Shown here: piece by piece, positions 46,975 through 58,332 of the stretch
Layout: each line of letters begins with the position of its first letter
How positions within the stretch are numbered: position 1 is the first letter of the stretch
DNA from: Craspedostauros australis
Taxonomy: Eukaryota; Bacillariophyta; Bacillariophyceae; Mastogloiales; Achnanthaceae
Length of the DNA: 64,000 bases
Assembly (NCBI GenBank): GCA_026770025.1
Contig: JAMXDE010000044.1
Span: forward strand, 434,001-498,000
Direction of reading: 5' to 3'
The notes under the pieces: model-generated
Seen by the model: the letters and a program-made list of their open reading frames with translations, nothing else
Told to the model about the DNA's origin: nothing
Databases searched by the model: none
Program-made: the position numbers and the translations under genes

Positions 46975-48538
46975 TGGTGCGGACCCTGGTTGGAGTTCAG
47001 TCGGGTGAGAGCATGATACTCGCACCATAGTCGTACGGAACGAGAGTACTCCGTGCGAGTGAAGAACAGAGCAGCTCGTCCGAACAGCTCATGGTAGGAC
47101 GTTGCAGAGTTCCACAATCACAAGGGAGGCCCGCCGACACAATCACAGCCCGTGGACGACGTCATCCGGTTTGCGCCTTCCCGCACCAGGCTTCCCCAAA
47201 AGACAACAAAGGACAAATCTCGAGTGGCGGTGGTGATTATCGCAGAACGCCTTTGTCATGCGGTATTCGAGGAGAAGGGAAACGGAATTGACACAAACAA
47301 TGTTCCAAACGCCCTCCTTTGGTATTCCGTGATTGTGTCGCCATGGTCGCTCTAGATTTCCTCGTGTCCCCAGGGACCTTCGTTGATATTTTATATTAGC
47401 GCTCCCGATTGTTGCTTGTTGGGCGGGATAAAGGCCTTCGATTCCCGATCGCTGAGGCTGTTTGGCCCCTCACAAGTTAATTGTTTCTCGTGTTGTGACA
47501 GGGACAATTTATTCCGACATCGTTTGGGACAGCTTCCGCCTCATGCGATCACCATCTAGCTGCTGCGGATGCTGGGGCACTTCTCAGGTCAGTTGCCACA
47601 ATTAACCACAACGGGAAACCATGTTCCTTTGCCCTTGCTTTGTGACATCCTCGCCCGTGGAGCCGAAAACAAAAACAAGACCACAATGACCACGAACCGT
47701 CGATGACCGAGAGTCTTGGCTAGTCGGATTTGTAGAGACGAACGTCAATGGCGCGCGCAGGTTAACAACTGACCATGATTCTGTTATCACTGTCACCTTC
47801 ATAATCGTCATTGATTTCAAGAGCAGGTGAGAGCGTGGGACACAGCAGAGGATGTCCACTGCCGTTCACGACCTCCGTGGACGCTGACCCAGTCCATTCT
47901 CCAGAAAGTGGCGTTTTTGTGTGGAGGCGCAAAGGTACATACGAGTGAAGATCACGTATGTAGTTGCTTAGCACGGCAATAGCCGACTTTCGGAAATGTT
48001 CCTATCAAGGAAACAGCCCTCTCATAAATAGTTCAACCGTAACACCAACATCACCTGCATTACCGACGCTCCTCTTCTTCTCTTCACACCCCTCTCATAC
48101 CCTTTACAATCATCACATTCAACACACTCATCACCACAACTACGCGCAAACACCGAAGCTAACAGGTCGCAACAACTCCTACACAAAGACGCGAACACCC
48201 GTATCCGTATCTCCGGTAGTGTTTGTCCCAACGCTACACACCCCCACTGACTCTTGCAAAAGGCACCGCCAAATAATACGCCGTTGGGCCCTCCACGAGG
48301 ACACAAACTCATAAACAGAGCAATCCAGATCTCGCACATAGAATAGTAACAACAACGCCAAAACAAAGCAAAGCAACCACCAAAGCCCCTCCTCCAAAGG
48401 ACAAGTCAAACCAACCCCCACTCAGTCACCCAGACACTCAGTCACCCAGTCACACAGACACTCAAGCATCACGGCCAGTCGAGCAACCAAGCAAACAAGT
48501 AAAGCCGTACCTACCATACACGATCCAACACACACAAC

Positions 48539-50707
48539 ATGGTGAGCAACAGCCTGAGCAACGAGGCATTCCTCAAGCGTCTGCACCCAGACGAGCAGAA
48601 GGTCCACTCGACGTTCGCCAACACCAACAAGCCCGTCCTCTGGTTGCCAGACGGCTTCGAGCCTGGTCCGTACGATGTCGTCATCAGCCATGGCAAGGAG
48701 AGCCAGCACATCGGCAACAAGAGATTCCGAGTCTGCGTGGAGAGCAACATCGAGAGCTACATGAAGGCGCAGAGCCGACAGGAGAAGTCAGCCGTCATCT
48801 CCCTCATCATTGAGGCTGTCAGGCAGAAGGCGAGCACCTCTAATGGAGGATTCGTTTGCAAGGTACGTCCCGCTCCTGCCCCAATGTTTGCCTGGCATTC
48901 ATACCAGTATGTGCGTGATCGCATGCCGAGATTTCATGTCCTGTGCGGCAAAGTTCCGTAGCCGTTGTACCTCAGGTCGGCTTCGTTTCGGTCCCAGCTC
49001 CGATCCAAGTACACTGCTGATGCCCATGCTCTCTCAATCATCACGTCGTACGGACCCTCACATCACACCATCCCCCTTACACTCCATGTACCGACTCTGA
49101 ATGTTTTTTGCTCCACATCCTTCCGCTTCCTAAAATCCCAACGCATCACCTTCACCATGCAATCGTGACCGCTTGCGATACTTCACCACAATGTTTGGCA
49201 AACATCCATACAGGATCGTCTGAGCCAGAGATGGTTTCATGTTCGTTGCAAGGTGGCTCGCGACAAAGTCGGCAACGCCCTCAGAGATGCCATCAAGCAG
49301 AGGTACCCGCTGTTCTCCAAGAAACGTCGCCTGGACGGCACCATGCCAACCGGGAGCAGCAGCAGCTTGGAGAGTCACACAAGCAGAAGCAGCAACATCG
49401 GCAGCGGCAGCGGACACTCCTTCAACCATCGCAGCGGCATCAACCAGTCCATGCTCAACGTCACGCAGAACAACATGGCCGCATCTCTGGACGTCCTAGG
49501 GAGCCTGGGACAGCAGGCAAGCGGCAAGCGTTCCAGGATGGCCACCTTGCCGCCTTTTGCTGTTGAAACCAAAGTCGTCAACAAATCGGGCTTGCTTTCC
49601 TCCACCGGTGTGTCCGGCAATGATGGAATCGGCGCCAACGTCAACATGGATGCCAACGCCATCATCAACGCAAATCTCATGACTGGCAACGTCGGCAGCA
49701 ACAACAACGGCGGCAGCGCCAACGGGATGCTTGGCAGACCGCCATTCACATCGTCCATGGCGCAACAGCAGCAGCGAGGCGAACCAACCAACTCCACAAC
49801 CTCCTTTGCTGATATCATGGCATTCGGAAACAGCTCGCTTGGAGAACTTGACAACCCTTTGCAGTACGGCAAATCGGCAGATTCCAAACTGATGGGAGGT
49901 GACGTCATTGCGACTGACCTGCAGAGCATGTTCGAAGCTGGCCCACCGTCGAATCTGCTGATGCAGCAGCAGCAACAACAATCCTTGTTCCCGCTATCTG
50001 CCAACACGGATCCCAAGCCTTTCCAGTCCAAGGCGGGTTTGTCATCAGCAGCAGCCATGGGAGCAACAGACCCGTTCTCGCCATTCGACATGTCCTCGTT
50101 GGAGGCGACCTCACAGAACTTCGGGGTGAACGGGAACAACGCATCATCGTTGCTTCCAACCAACCCAATGTCGCTCTCTTTGAATCAAGGAAAGGCACAG
50201 CAGCAACACCCACAAGGTGGACTCGAGCTGTTTCAGATGCAGCAGCAACAGCAGCAGCGAATCAACTCTGCAACGGCACGATTGGTGGAGCTGGAACAGC
50301 AGCTAGAGAGGCAAAGCTCCTTGATGAAGATGAACTCGCAAATGAGTTCGCAACTGGAGCAATTCAGCGCCGCTCCTTCGATGCAGATCGGATCAGCGAC
50401 TCTTCCGTCCATGGTGTCGTCCAACCAGGCGCTGCCGCCGTTTTCATCCGCTCTCTTTGACGCGAATGCTTCGTCCATGGCAACTTCTGCGGCTGCCACG
50501 TCGGGAATCAACAGCAGCAACAGCATTGCCACGGACTTGCTTCTTGGAAACATGACGAATGGAGTGGCCCCAGGACCAGTTTCCAGTTCCAACCTCGGCA
50601 GCTTCAGCTTTGCTGCCAATCTTGGCATCGGCGGCGCCGGCAGCAACAACGGTGGTGGCAGGCGCAACGGCAATATCAATGACAATAGCAACGGCTCGAT
50701 CTCATGA
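48539..50707 (+). CDS. DUF6824-domain protein with long Q/N/S-rich tail
   Basis: Exons 48539-48862 and 49214-50707 (phase 0, GTACGT donor, CATACAG acceptor) give 605 residues. The domain spans about 45-137 and is split by the intron: YDVVISHGKESQHIGNKRFR and EKSAVISLIIEAVRQ, GGFVCK, then DRLSQRWFHVRCKVARDKVGNALRDAIKQR. The first motif is VISHGK where other members have VLMGRG or VLFGRG. The W-x-V strand and the A/G-rich last helix are kept. The remaining 465 residues are Gln, Asn, Ser, Gly and Met-rich with Q runs and a short coiled-coil-like helix (ATARLVELEQQLERQS). This resembles a transcription co-regulator tail. Unlike the cluster members, the domain here is N-terminal. Confidence 0.85.
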
Positions 50708-53700
50708 ACCCAGCAAACGAATACTAAACGAATCCCAAACGAATACTAAACGAGTACCAGACGAGCGCCGGACTGGCACGTAACAAAGATCACATGAATA
50801 GTAAAACATCACAATAACGTGATAACATGCCAACCTACACTCCGAAATAGTGGTCTAAACCGTTGCGGATAGATTCTGTCTTGGAATCACCAACTCTGCT
50901 GTCTGTTTCGAGTGTGGCATCAGGGGGTTGATGTACCGGCATGGTATCTCAAGAGCGTCTACACCACAGAGCAGCGCGATTCCGGCAGAGACTATGACTT
51001 AGGACGGGGATGGTTGAGCACACACGAATCATGACTCTGTGGTGGAATGTGTTGCATGTCGTACTCCGGAGAGAGAGCAGCAGCAGCAACAATACGGGCA
51101 CAACACAATACATTGCAGGTTGAACAGATTCGGAGTGCGGGGAGGCTGGTGATCTCAGGTACTCTGTAGAGGAACCGGCAGCACTTGCAAAGCTCCGTTG
51201 TCTTGACGTTCGCTTCTTCTCGTGCTTCCTGCGGTCAACCGTTCCGCTTCTGTGCCTGTGCTGGTGGATAGGCGCGAGTATGCAGGGCACTTGCCGCAGA
51301 GCAGAGCACTATACTATTCTTATCTGCATTTCATTCACAGTGAGTACGAGCCATGTCTCGAAGAAGGATGGACAAACCACCCCCCGAAGTCACAGGTTGG
51401 CGCCACGCAGACGCTTACTATATTTCTGATGGATTGGATCATGAAGGTTGCGTGGTCTGAATTGTCCCGTGCCGCCGCGAAAGTCACGATTGCAGAGCAC
51501 GCGAGTACTCGTACCATACGATAGGCCAAGGTGTTGACGAGCGTCGTGGGCCACAGCGCCACCACGATACGACCTTAGACACATTCACGCTTTGACCGTG
51601 TGTTGTGGACACTGATATTTCTCAGGAGAGAGCGACGTCTTCGAGCTACGCAAAGCGGATGTTGGAGAGAGAATGACAGGCAGTGAGAGATCCATCGTTC
51701 CTTGGGCATTCGCTCTTATGGGCAATCCGGTGTGAAGATGAATCCATCCACAACACGCGCACGAGTACCAATAACGAAACCTCAAGTCCACGTCAAACAG
51801 ACAACTGAGGAAAAACCACGCGAGCATCCGGTGCCAACAACAGCGCAAAGGCGCACGTCATCGCGTCTCCCTGGAGAGAGAGAGAGAGAGAGAGTGCTCG
51901 TCGATACACCATACCAGTACCATCAACAACACTCTTGTCTGATCGTGGTGTCGTTCCCAATTTGTTGGTCGTGATGTTGGTGTGGTTCCCAGTTAGCCTT
52001 GCTCTTGTTGGGTGGTGGTCGTATTCGTTGCTGCCGCCCTACTCTACAACAATCATCGAGGTAGCAACAAACATGGTGAGGTGTGGTTATTTGTAAGTAC
52101 TCTGCGGAATCACTGCGTTGTATAGTACGAGGACGAATAGGAGCATGAGTACGGTCCATGTTCTGGGAGAGTACTCTGCTACCACCATTCACACGCAGCC
52201 ACAAACTCCCATGGGTCGCCCGAGTTCGTGACACGGTTCAGTTCGCTTTCTCGGCATTTGCCAGCATCGGTAGCAAAACACGGATAGTACCTCAAAACAC
52301 TTATCCACTGGTTCGTTTGGTCGTGATGTTGCGATGTCACCATCAAGAACATAGAACATCTTTGTACCTCTTGCAACAAATGACACAACATCAAATCGGT
52401 GGGATGATCCTTCACTGTCCATACCTGGCAGACGGTGGTGCGCTCCAGGCTTCGGCATCCAAGGTCACAGCGGACGCTTGACCATCATGATTGTGAAGGA
52501 TTGGATTTTGCCTGGATCAAGGCCCGAATTGGGCCCAATTTCCAGCTGGCCGTCACGAAGTTATCACACCTCGGACCTGGGAGGAATCTCCCTCAGGCAA
52601 GAACTGCATTGACTCGCGTAGAAACGTGGAGCACGCGGCCATGGTGCCTCCCTTGTGGCATGGAACGAAGATGGACAAGCCTTGCACTGACCTCTATTCT
52701 ATTCTATTCAAGCTCTAGCTCGAGCTCCAGCTCCTGAGCTCCATGAGACACCAAAGACGAATCGCAAAGAAGCAACAGTTGTACAAAGCATCCAAGCACA
52801 TCCAACATGGTCCAGTTTGTTTGGGCGATTGGTGCCCCTGCAATTGCAACTCTCCTCGAATATCGCCGGCATTCGAGTCATACCAAAGGGACAAGCAATT
52901 CGTACTTGAACGATACCCACAAGCACGGCACACCTATCGAAATGAAAAGGAGAGCAATCACATTCGTCATCCCAGAGCCGACCCTGTTTCTGAATTCTAC
53001 CCTCAGCTCGTACTTTGGTCTTGATCTGAGGTATTCGTGCCATACCTTGTACTATACACATGATTGTTCTGAGATGGAACATTTAAACAGCCGCAAAGTC
53101 GATGGATGGATGAATGAATGAATGAATGCAAAGGACTTCCCTTGTGGCGCATCTGGGTTGATTGTGATGGTTGCTTTCGTGGTGTTTTACTGGTTGATTT
53201 GCCACTGAAGGAATTCATGCTCGCGGCAAAGTCCCATTGTTCCGTTTTCTCCACAGAAAGGCATGACGTGTGCAGACATATTGAGCCACGCGGGTCCGAC
53301 CACGTCATCAGTTGTGGTTGCCAGTACCTGAAACGACAAGGAGAACCAAGAGTGTTCGATCAAGTCGACGCATCACTTTCTTCTTCTGGCTGGAAGCAGT
53401 CACGTTTGTTTGCAATCCGTGAATGCATTCTGCGTATCAAGAACAAAACTAGATCGCATTCCAAACCTTACTCAAAACCTCTCTCTCTCTCTCGATGCAG
53501 GAATTGCTCATCTCGCATGGAGACAATGGAATAGAGCACGAGTAGTAGAGTGCAGAATGATGGTGCAGAGTAGATAGGGTGGTGTATTCTGGTAAAGCGC
53601 AGTGTTCCTTACTTGCTATTGTTATGTTTGAGTTTAGTTCGGCAAGGATGAATGGGATGATGTTCGCAAGGAGAAGAGCTGTGATCTGCGTGTTCACTGT

Positions 53701-53950
53701 TGATGTGGAAAAGAGCACAGCACGAGTATCCACAACAATTCTGGCGAGGACAATGTACGAGTACATGAGATAGAGGAGAGTGGGGTGATTGGCCTGATGA
53801 TGGCTGTGGTGTAGATGTCGTGTGGAGGAAGCAAAGCAAGGTGAAGAGCCGACGTCCTGACGATTCATTCGCCAACAGTCGGAAGACATCATACATCAAG
53901 ATCTGTCTGTGTATGTGTGTGTTGTACAGCCGTTCGTAGAAGTGCGGGTA
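50708..53950. other. Gene-poor 3.2-kb interval with scattered exon-like pieces
   Basis: No gene is firmly supported. Minus-strand pieces that read like exons occur at about 52445-52310 (HRFDVVSFVARGTKMFYVLDGD, ending at a GTACTA site) and just after a strong acceptor (cgtttcag) near 53322 (DDVVGPAWLNMSAHVM in one frame; a second frame is also open). I could not join them. gagtactc palindromes lie at 51503-51510 and 52169-52176, and (GA)n at 51874-51894. Confidence 0.4.
51874..51894. repeat. (GA)n microsatellite
   Basis: About ten GA dinucleotides. Confidence 0.95.
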
Positions 53951-55714
53951 TCAGTCCGAACATCGGAAGAACGCATCCTGAAGAATAGGAATGACGATGC
54001 TGTCCACCCAAACCACGCCCGTTGCCACCGATGCCGTCTCCTCGCCGCGCATCTTGAGCTGTTCCTTCAGTGCAGGCAGATCCTCGCGAAACTTCTGTCG
54101 CCAGTTTGGAGGAATGAGCGAATTCCTCGACAGGCCAGTGCCAAGTCCACTGTTGTTGCTGCTGTTGTTGACGTCGGCGTTGTGCTGCTTGCTGCCGTTT
54201 CCATTGTCGTTGTTTGTGGTGCTACCAGCTGCTCCGCGATCGGCAGGCTCGGCGACAATACTGTTGTCGTCATCATCATCGAAATCTTCATTGTCTTTGT
54301 TGTCGTCGTCTTCCTCCTGCAACTCAAAATCCCTGGCCAGCTTCTCGCTGTGGGCGGCGGCAAGGTCCTGGACCCATTCGCGGAGCACCTCAACCTTGCG
54401 AACTTGCAGCGGTGGCAAGGTGCGTTGCTGACGTCTGGCTGTGGACAGGAGGCCCAGCAGATCTCGCTCCGTCATGAGGCAGAAGTCTTCCAGGCTCCTT
54501 GCATCATAATTGGCGAGCATGTACTGTGTGTTGTCGTCGAGGTTGAAGGCCTGCGCGATCGCCCGCATGTCGTCTCCAAGCACGAGTTCACGCCGCTCTA
54601 GCTCTATCGCTCGTCTCAACGCGGCGCCAGCGGAACCGGGTGTGCCGGATGCGCGGAAGGAGGAGGACTTCGATGACTTTGATGACTTCGATGATTTCGA
54701 GGACTTGGATGATTTGGAGGAACGGGTCGAACGGGAAGATCTCGTGCTGCGGGATCCACCACGGCTGATGGACATCGAGTGCGTCGCGAGGCTGCTCGTG
54801 GAGTTCTTGACTGATGGGATGTTGATGAAGGTTGCCACGCGACGACGGCTGCGGAGCGTGGAGGCGTCGTTTGTCACGTCGTCTTCTTCTATGGCCGAGT
54901 CCAACGAACTGCAAGGTCTTCGGTATGGCCGGCTGCCCGTCACAGTCGTCGCCTCGTCGGAAACCCTTGTGTTGAGCCCTGTCGATGACGATGACGACGA
55001 CGAAGACGACGACGAGGTTTGGGAGGATGAAGATCCCGATGATTCCGATGTGGACGAACCGGAGGAGTATCCTGCGGTCTTTTCGCTGGACACATCCGTT
55101 GGATTGAATCCGTCAATGGACTGGTAGGTCGACAATCCGCTGCTGTTGTCGGAGCTGGAGAGGGATCCAGTCTTCAGGATCGATTTGGTCGCCTTCGGCT
55201 TGATCGTCGCTGGTGTATTGGAGGTCGATGCTGACGCAGTTGTCGCCGTCGTCGTGGTTTTGGAGGTGCGCGTCCCCAGCGATGTCTGAGTGGGCGCCTT
55301 GTTGATGACAGAATCCGCCGTGCTCGCCTTGTTGATGACGGAATCTGCCGTGCTCGCCTTGGTTCCTGTCGGTGCTGCTGGTATGGCAGCCGCTGATGGG
55401 ACCGTGCCGTTGGTGTCAGCTCTGATCAGCTCATCTGGAACCACAACTGACTCGTTTGCAACTTCTTGGCTCGTGGACTGTATTTCCTTGAGCTTCTTCT
55501 CGTCATCCAGATTGCTCTTGCTGAACGATACCTTCGACAAGTTCGACGCTGCCTTCATCACGCTCATCGGGGTCATTCTCGTCTTCTTCTTTTCCTTCGT
55601 ATTTCCGGCGCCACTGCCGTTGGTGTCGCCATTGTTGCCGCTGCTGCTCGCCGCAGCCTTCTTGCTCACGCGCCGGCGCAAGCGGCCGAAACCAAGCTTC
55701 GCAGAGTATCCCAT
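53951..55714 (-). CDS. Ser/Lys-rich protein with a small helical (SAM-like) domain
   Basis: A single exon of 587 residues. The ATG at 55714 is the first in frame. Residues 1-320 are low complexity: a tandem KASTADSVIN pair, Thr/Ala runs, long Ser runs and acidic stretches. A Ser-Lys repeat (SSK repeated six times) lies near 325-345. A compact helical region follows at about 360-440 (RRAIELERRELVLGDD, DARSLEDFCLMTERDLLGLL, LPPLQVRKVEVLREWVQDL), which resembles a SAM or similar helical module. Another acidic stretch and a hydrophobic C-terminal segment (VVWVDSIVIPILQDAFF) end it. No family is firmly recognised. One long open frame through such biased sequence supports it being real. Confidence 0.7.
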   Translation of the reverse strand: MGYSAKLGFGRLRRRVSKKAAASSSGNNGDTNGSGAGNTKEKKKTRMTPMSVMKAASNLSKVSFSKSNLDDEKKLKEIQSTSQEVANESVVVPDELIRADTNGTVPSAAAIPAAPTGTKASTADSVINKASTADSVINKAPTQTSLGTRTSKTTTTATTASASTSNTPATIKPKATKSILKTGSLSSSDNSSGLSTYQSIDGFNPTDVSSEKTAGYSSGSSTSESSGSSSSQTSSSSSSSSSSSTGLNTRVSDEATTVTGSRPYRRPCSSLDSAIEEDDVTNDASTLRSRRRVATFINIPSVKNSTSSLATHSMSISRGGSRSTRSSRSTRSSKSSKSSKSSKSSKSSKSSSFRASGTPGSAGAALRRAIELERRELVLGDDMRAIAQAFNLDDNTQYMLANYDARSLEDFCLMTERDLLGLLSTARRQQRTLPPLQVRKVEVLREWVQDLAAAHSEKLARDFELQEEDDDNKDNEDFDDDDDNSIVAEPADRGAAGSTTNNDNGNGSKQHNADVNNSSNNSGLGTGLSRNSLIPPNWRQKFREDLPALKEQLKMRGEETASVATGVVWVDSIVIPILQDAFFRCSD

Positions 55715-56509
55715 GGTGCTGTATTCGTATTGCCTGCCTTTCGCGCAGCACTCGATGAAAGATGGTCTCCTCTGGATGTGACAGTGCCAGGGGGTCAGGT
55801 CAGCCAACCCGCGTCGATGATGGTGCTTGTGCTGGAGTTCGCGCTAGTGCTAGTGTTGCTGTGATTGGGCGACGTCAAGTGACTTTGCTGAGCTTTTAAC
55901 GCTGCGTCTCTTGAAGAACGATGGACGCAGAGAGGGGGTGCAATGTTGAGAGAGCGAGATGTTGATGTTGATGGTGTCGTTTGGGTGATGCCGCACTTTT
56001 GGACAAGCAGCAATGATTTTGTGAGCCAATTGTGTTTGGCTTGTCGGAGGGAGTTCGTCGCCAAATGCGTGACAGTGCGACGCATTTGGGCGAAACGAAA
56101 TCGCCAAATGTCACAAGTGCTCGCTTGTGGCAAGTCATGCGCATTTGGGACGTTATTTAACGCCAAAATAACTCTAAAAATAAGTTGTTCCTTGAGAGAA
56201 GCGAACGGACACCTGACCGACGGTTAACATGATGATGCGCCGCTCACACGAATCAGACTCGCACAGAGAAAAGGGAATCTCCAACGGCGAAGAGGAATCG
56301 TGGATAAGAGGTTGTGAGCGCCTTGTTGTTCGCGACAGAGCCGTCAAACATGATTGCCGAAGAACAGAAATGCCATCATCGATGTGGTGGTGGTGCGCAC
56401 AGCCAAAGCATCAACCCATCCACATTTTGTGCACGTCATGCTCTCGTTATACTGTCATGCCCTCAACAAGTTGCTCAATGATTTACGCGCAATGAATTGC
56501 ATGCCTGCG
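55715..56509. other. Intergenic, nothing recognised
   Basis: About 800 bases upstream of the Ser/Lys-rich protein and before the methyltransferase relic. Short frames only. Confidence 0.6.
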
Positions 56510-57578
56510 CTTGCCAATGTGGAACCACAGCTGCTTTGATGTGATCGATGCTGCAACACCTCAGATTCTGTCGCAGATCGACAGTCAACCAATCCGCACC
56601 ACAGGATCCGGCGCTCACCACATCGCAGATTACGGAACGGCAGATGCAGGAACCAGCCTGGGGCTTCTGACAAAGATGGCTCAGGGCATTCGCACGAAGC
56701 TGTCAAAGGACGACCTGGACGTTGTCATCCATTTACGAAGACCAGCTCACGAATGAGTGGCAGAGTGTGTTCAATCACTTCCAGGGCAACAAGCTCGTGC
56801 AGGATGCTTACGGCAAAGACGTTCCAACACCCTTCGGACTGGGAAACGTGTCCACGGAGGCCAGCGGCGTCGGCTTCCACAGCCAGTGCTACCCAGCCAA
56901 CAGCATCGACTACCTACGGTGTGTCCTTCACCGCCATGCACTGGCTCAGCGCCTTCCCCAACTCGCTGCGGGGCAACACCAACATGCACGCTGCGCGCTG
57001 CGGGACCCGACCGGTCCCAGAAAAGGAGCAGGCTGCCGAGGACTGACTGTCCATCTTGAAGGCGCGATCGAACGAGCTGGTGTCTGGAGGGCGTCAACTT
57101 CTGCGTCTCCAAGGAGGGGCACTTCCTGACGTGGGTGCCAGCATGTGGGATTCCTTCCACCAGTCCTGGACGAAGCTGCATGAGGACAGTCTCCTCGACG
57201 GCGAGGAGCTGACCGGAGTCTCCTTCCCCAACTACTACCAAACCAGCCAGGAATTCATGGAGGGCATCGAACAGTGCGACGACTTGAAGATCATCTCGAT
57301 AGAAGCGAAGGTGGTGCGCTGCCCGTACCGCGAGCTGTGGACCGCGAAGAAGACCGGCGACATGACGCCGGCGGAGTACGCCAAGTGGTTCGTGCCAACA
57401 ACACGCTCCTGATCCAACTCCACCTTCCGCTCTGGTCTTCGCGCGAGCCGATCGGAGGAAGAGAAGGATGCGATCATCCAGCAGTTCTGGTCGAACTACA
57501 TGGACATCGTCGCGGAAGATCCATCGGCGCACGGCATGGACTACGTCCACAGCTACATTGTTCTGGAGAAAGCATAGA
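56510..57578 (+). pseudogene. Decayed SABATH-type SAM-dependent carboxyl methyltransferase
   Basis: Homologous pieces run in order but change frame. HHIADYGTADAGTSL (SAM motif I) is in one frame to about 56725. YEDQLTNEWQSVFNHFQGN and GVGFHSQCYP continue in a second frame. From about 56910, GVSFTAMHWLSAFPNSL (the family's aromatic-HWLS motif) is in a third; this shift is explained by a ctac duplication. A TGA then interrupts at the place where the family has Trp before the KARSNELVSGG helix. A short shifted stretch (VNFCVSKEGHFL) follows. The C-terminal part (SMWDSFHQSW, FPNYYQTSQEFME, YAKWFV) needs one more shift to reach …DYVHSYIVLEKA and a TAG at 57576-57578. Active relatives methylate carboxyl groups of small acids such as salicylate or jasmonate. 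Read as an inactive copy. Assembly error is possible, though several independent lesions argue against it. Confidence 0.72.
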
Positions 57579-58023
57579 AAATGGATCGACGGAGCATACT
57601 GGAGTAGACACAGCAACATGTACTCTATTCTGGATGAAATGTGCATTGAGCAAGTACCGGGTAACTTGAGGTGGATGCAGTGGAGTGCAGGATAATAGAG
57701 TACTCCAGTAGTTTGTGGTTGGAATGCTTACGTTTCAATTCGACGTTGTATCATACTTGCAGAAGCAACGCAGGCCTCTACGATTGTTGGCTTGCCATTC
57801 GAGGGAACTGAAATTGGACGAGCGCGAGATGTTCGCTGACTAAATAGAACAATGATGACATCACTTCTGCACTACCCCATGTTCTCCTCTCCACTACTCC
57901 TCGGATGTCCATACACCATCCTCCTCTTTGTCTTGTGTGCCTGCGCAATCGGTATAGCCCTTCCTCTTGGTTGCCTGCTGGCGTGCATTGCGATTGGTAA
58001 CCCTATTGGAGATCAACGCACCA
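57579..58023. other. Intergenic, nothing recognised
   Basis: Contains gagtactc at 57698-57705 just after the methyltransferase relic. No gene seen. Confidence 0.6.
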
Positions 58024-58332
58024 TCACGACCCCAAAGCTCGAACGCTCATGACATCGAACCGAAACAGCGCATCTTCCATGTACGGTGGCGCAGTGATCA
58101 TGGTGGCGGCCGCCCGCACGTGCGATGGAGCATCGCTCCGAATCTCGAAGCAACCCGCTTCGATGGACCGAACTTGCATCTGGCAACTGTAGGGTTCCAG
58201 GTCCCCAAACAACGCCCGCAGGCTCGACGTGAGGATGGTATCCACCTCGCGCGGATCCGAGAGTTGGGGAGTCGTTCGGATGGTCAGAACTGCGCGAGCA
58301 TCGGTGCCGGTCCCACCTTTGCTACGTGGCAT
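58024..58332 (-). CDS. Small Rpp14/Pop5-like RNase P protein
   Basis: A single exon of 102 residues from the ATG at 58332 to the TGA at 58024. From memory it follows the Rpp14/Pop5 fold: a first strand (ARAVLTIRTTP), a helix ending ILTSSLRALFGDLEP, a strand CFEIRSDAPSHVRAAATMI corresponding to the family's strand and helix, and a last strand (FRFDVMSVRAL). The length fits the domain. Such proteins are core subunits of RNase P/MRP, which trims tRNA and rRNA precursors in the nucleus. Identity is inferred from pattern and length only. It is divergent from the gene at 59017, about 680 bases away. Confidence 0.5.
   Translation of the reverse strand: MPRSKGGTGTDARAVLTIRTTPQLSDPREVDTILTSSLRALFGDLEPYSCQMQVRSIEAGCFEIRSDAPSHVRAAATMITAPPYMEDALFRFDVMSVRALGS

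Larger units (their letters stand above)
43857..48538. other. Gene-poor 4.7-kb interval
   Basis: Contains (AG)n at 44034-44058, (CT)n at 46955-46974, a gagtactc palindrome at 47044-47051 and the tentative minus-strand gene below. The last 500 bases are C/A-rich with little G and look like the 5' leader of the DUF6824 gene at 48539. Confidence 0.5.

Noticed and set aside
52189-53322. Possible small minus-strand gene
   Set aside because: Exon-like pieces were found, but two frames are open after the best acceptor and no consistent gene model resulted.
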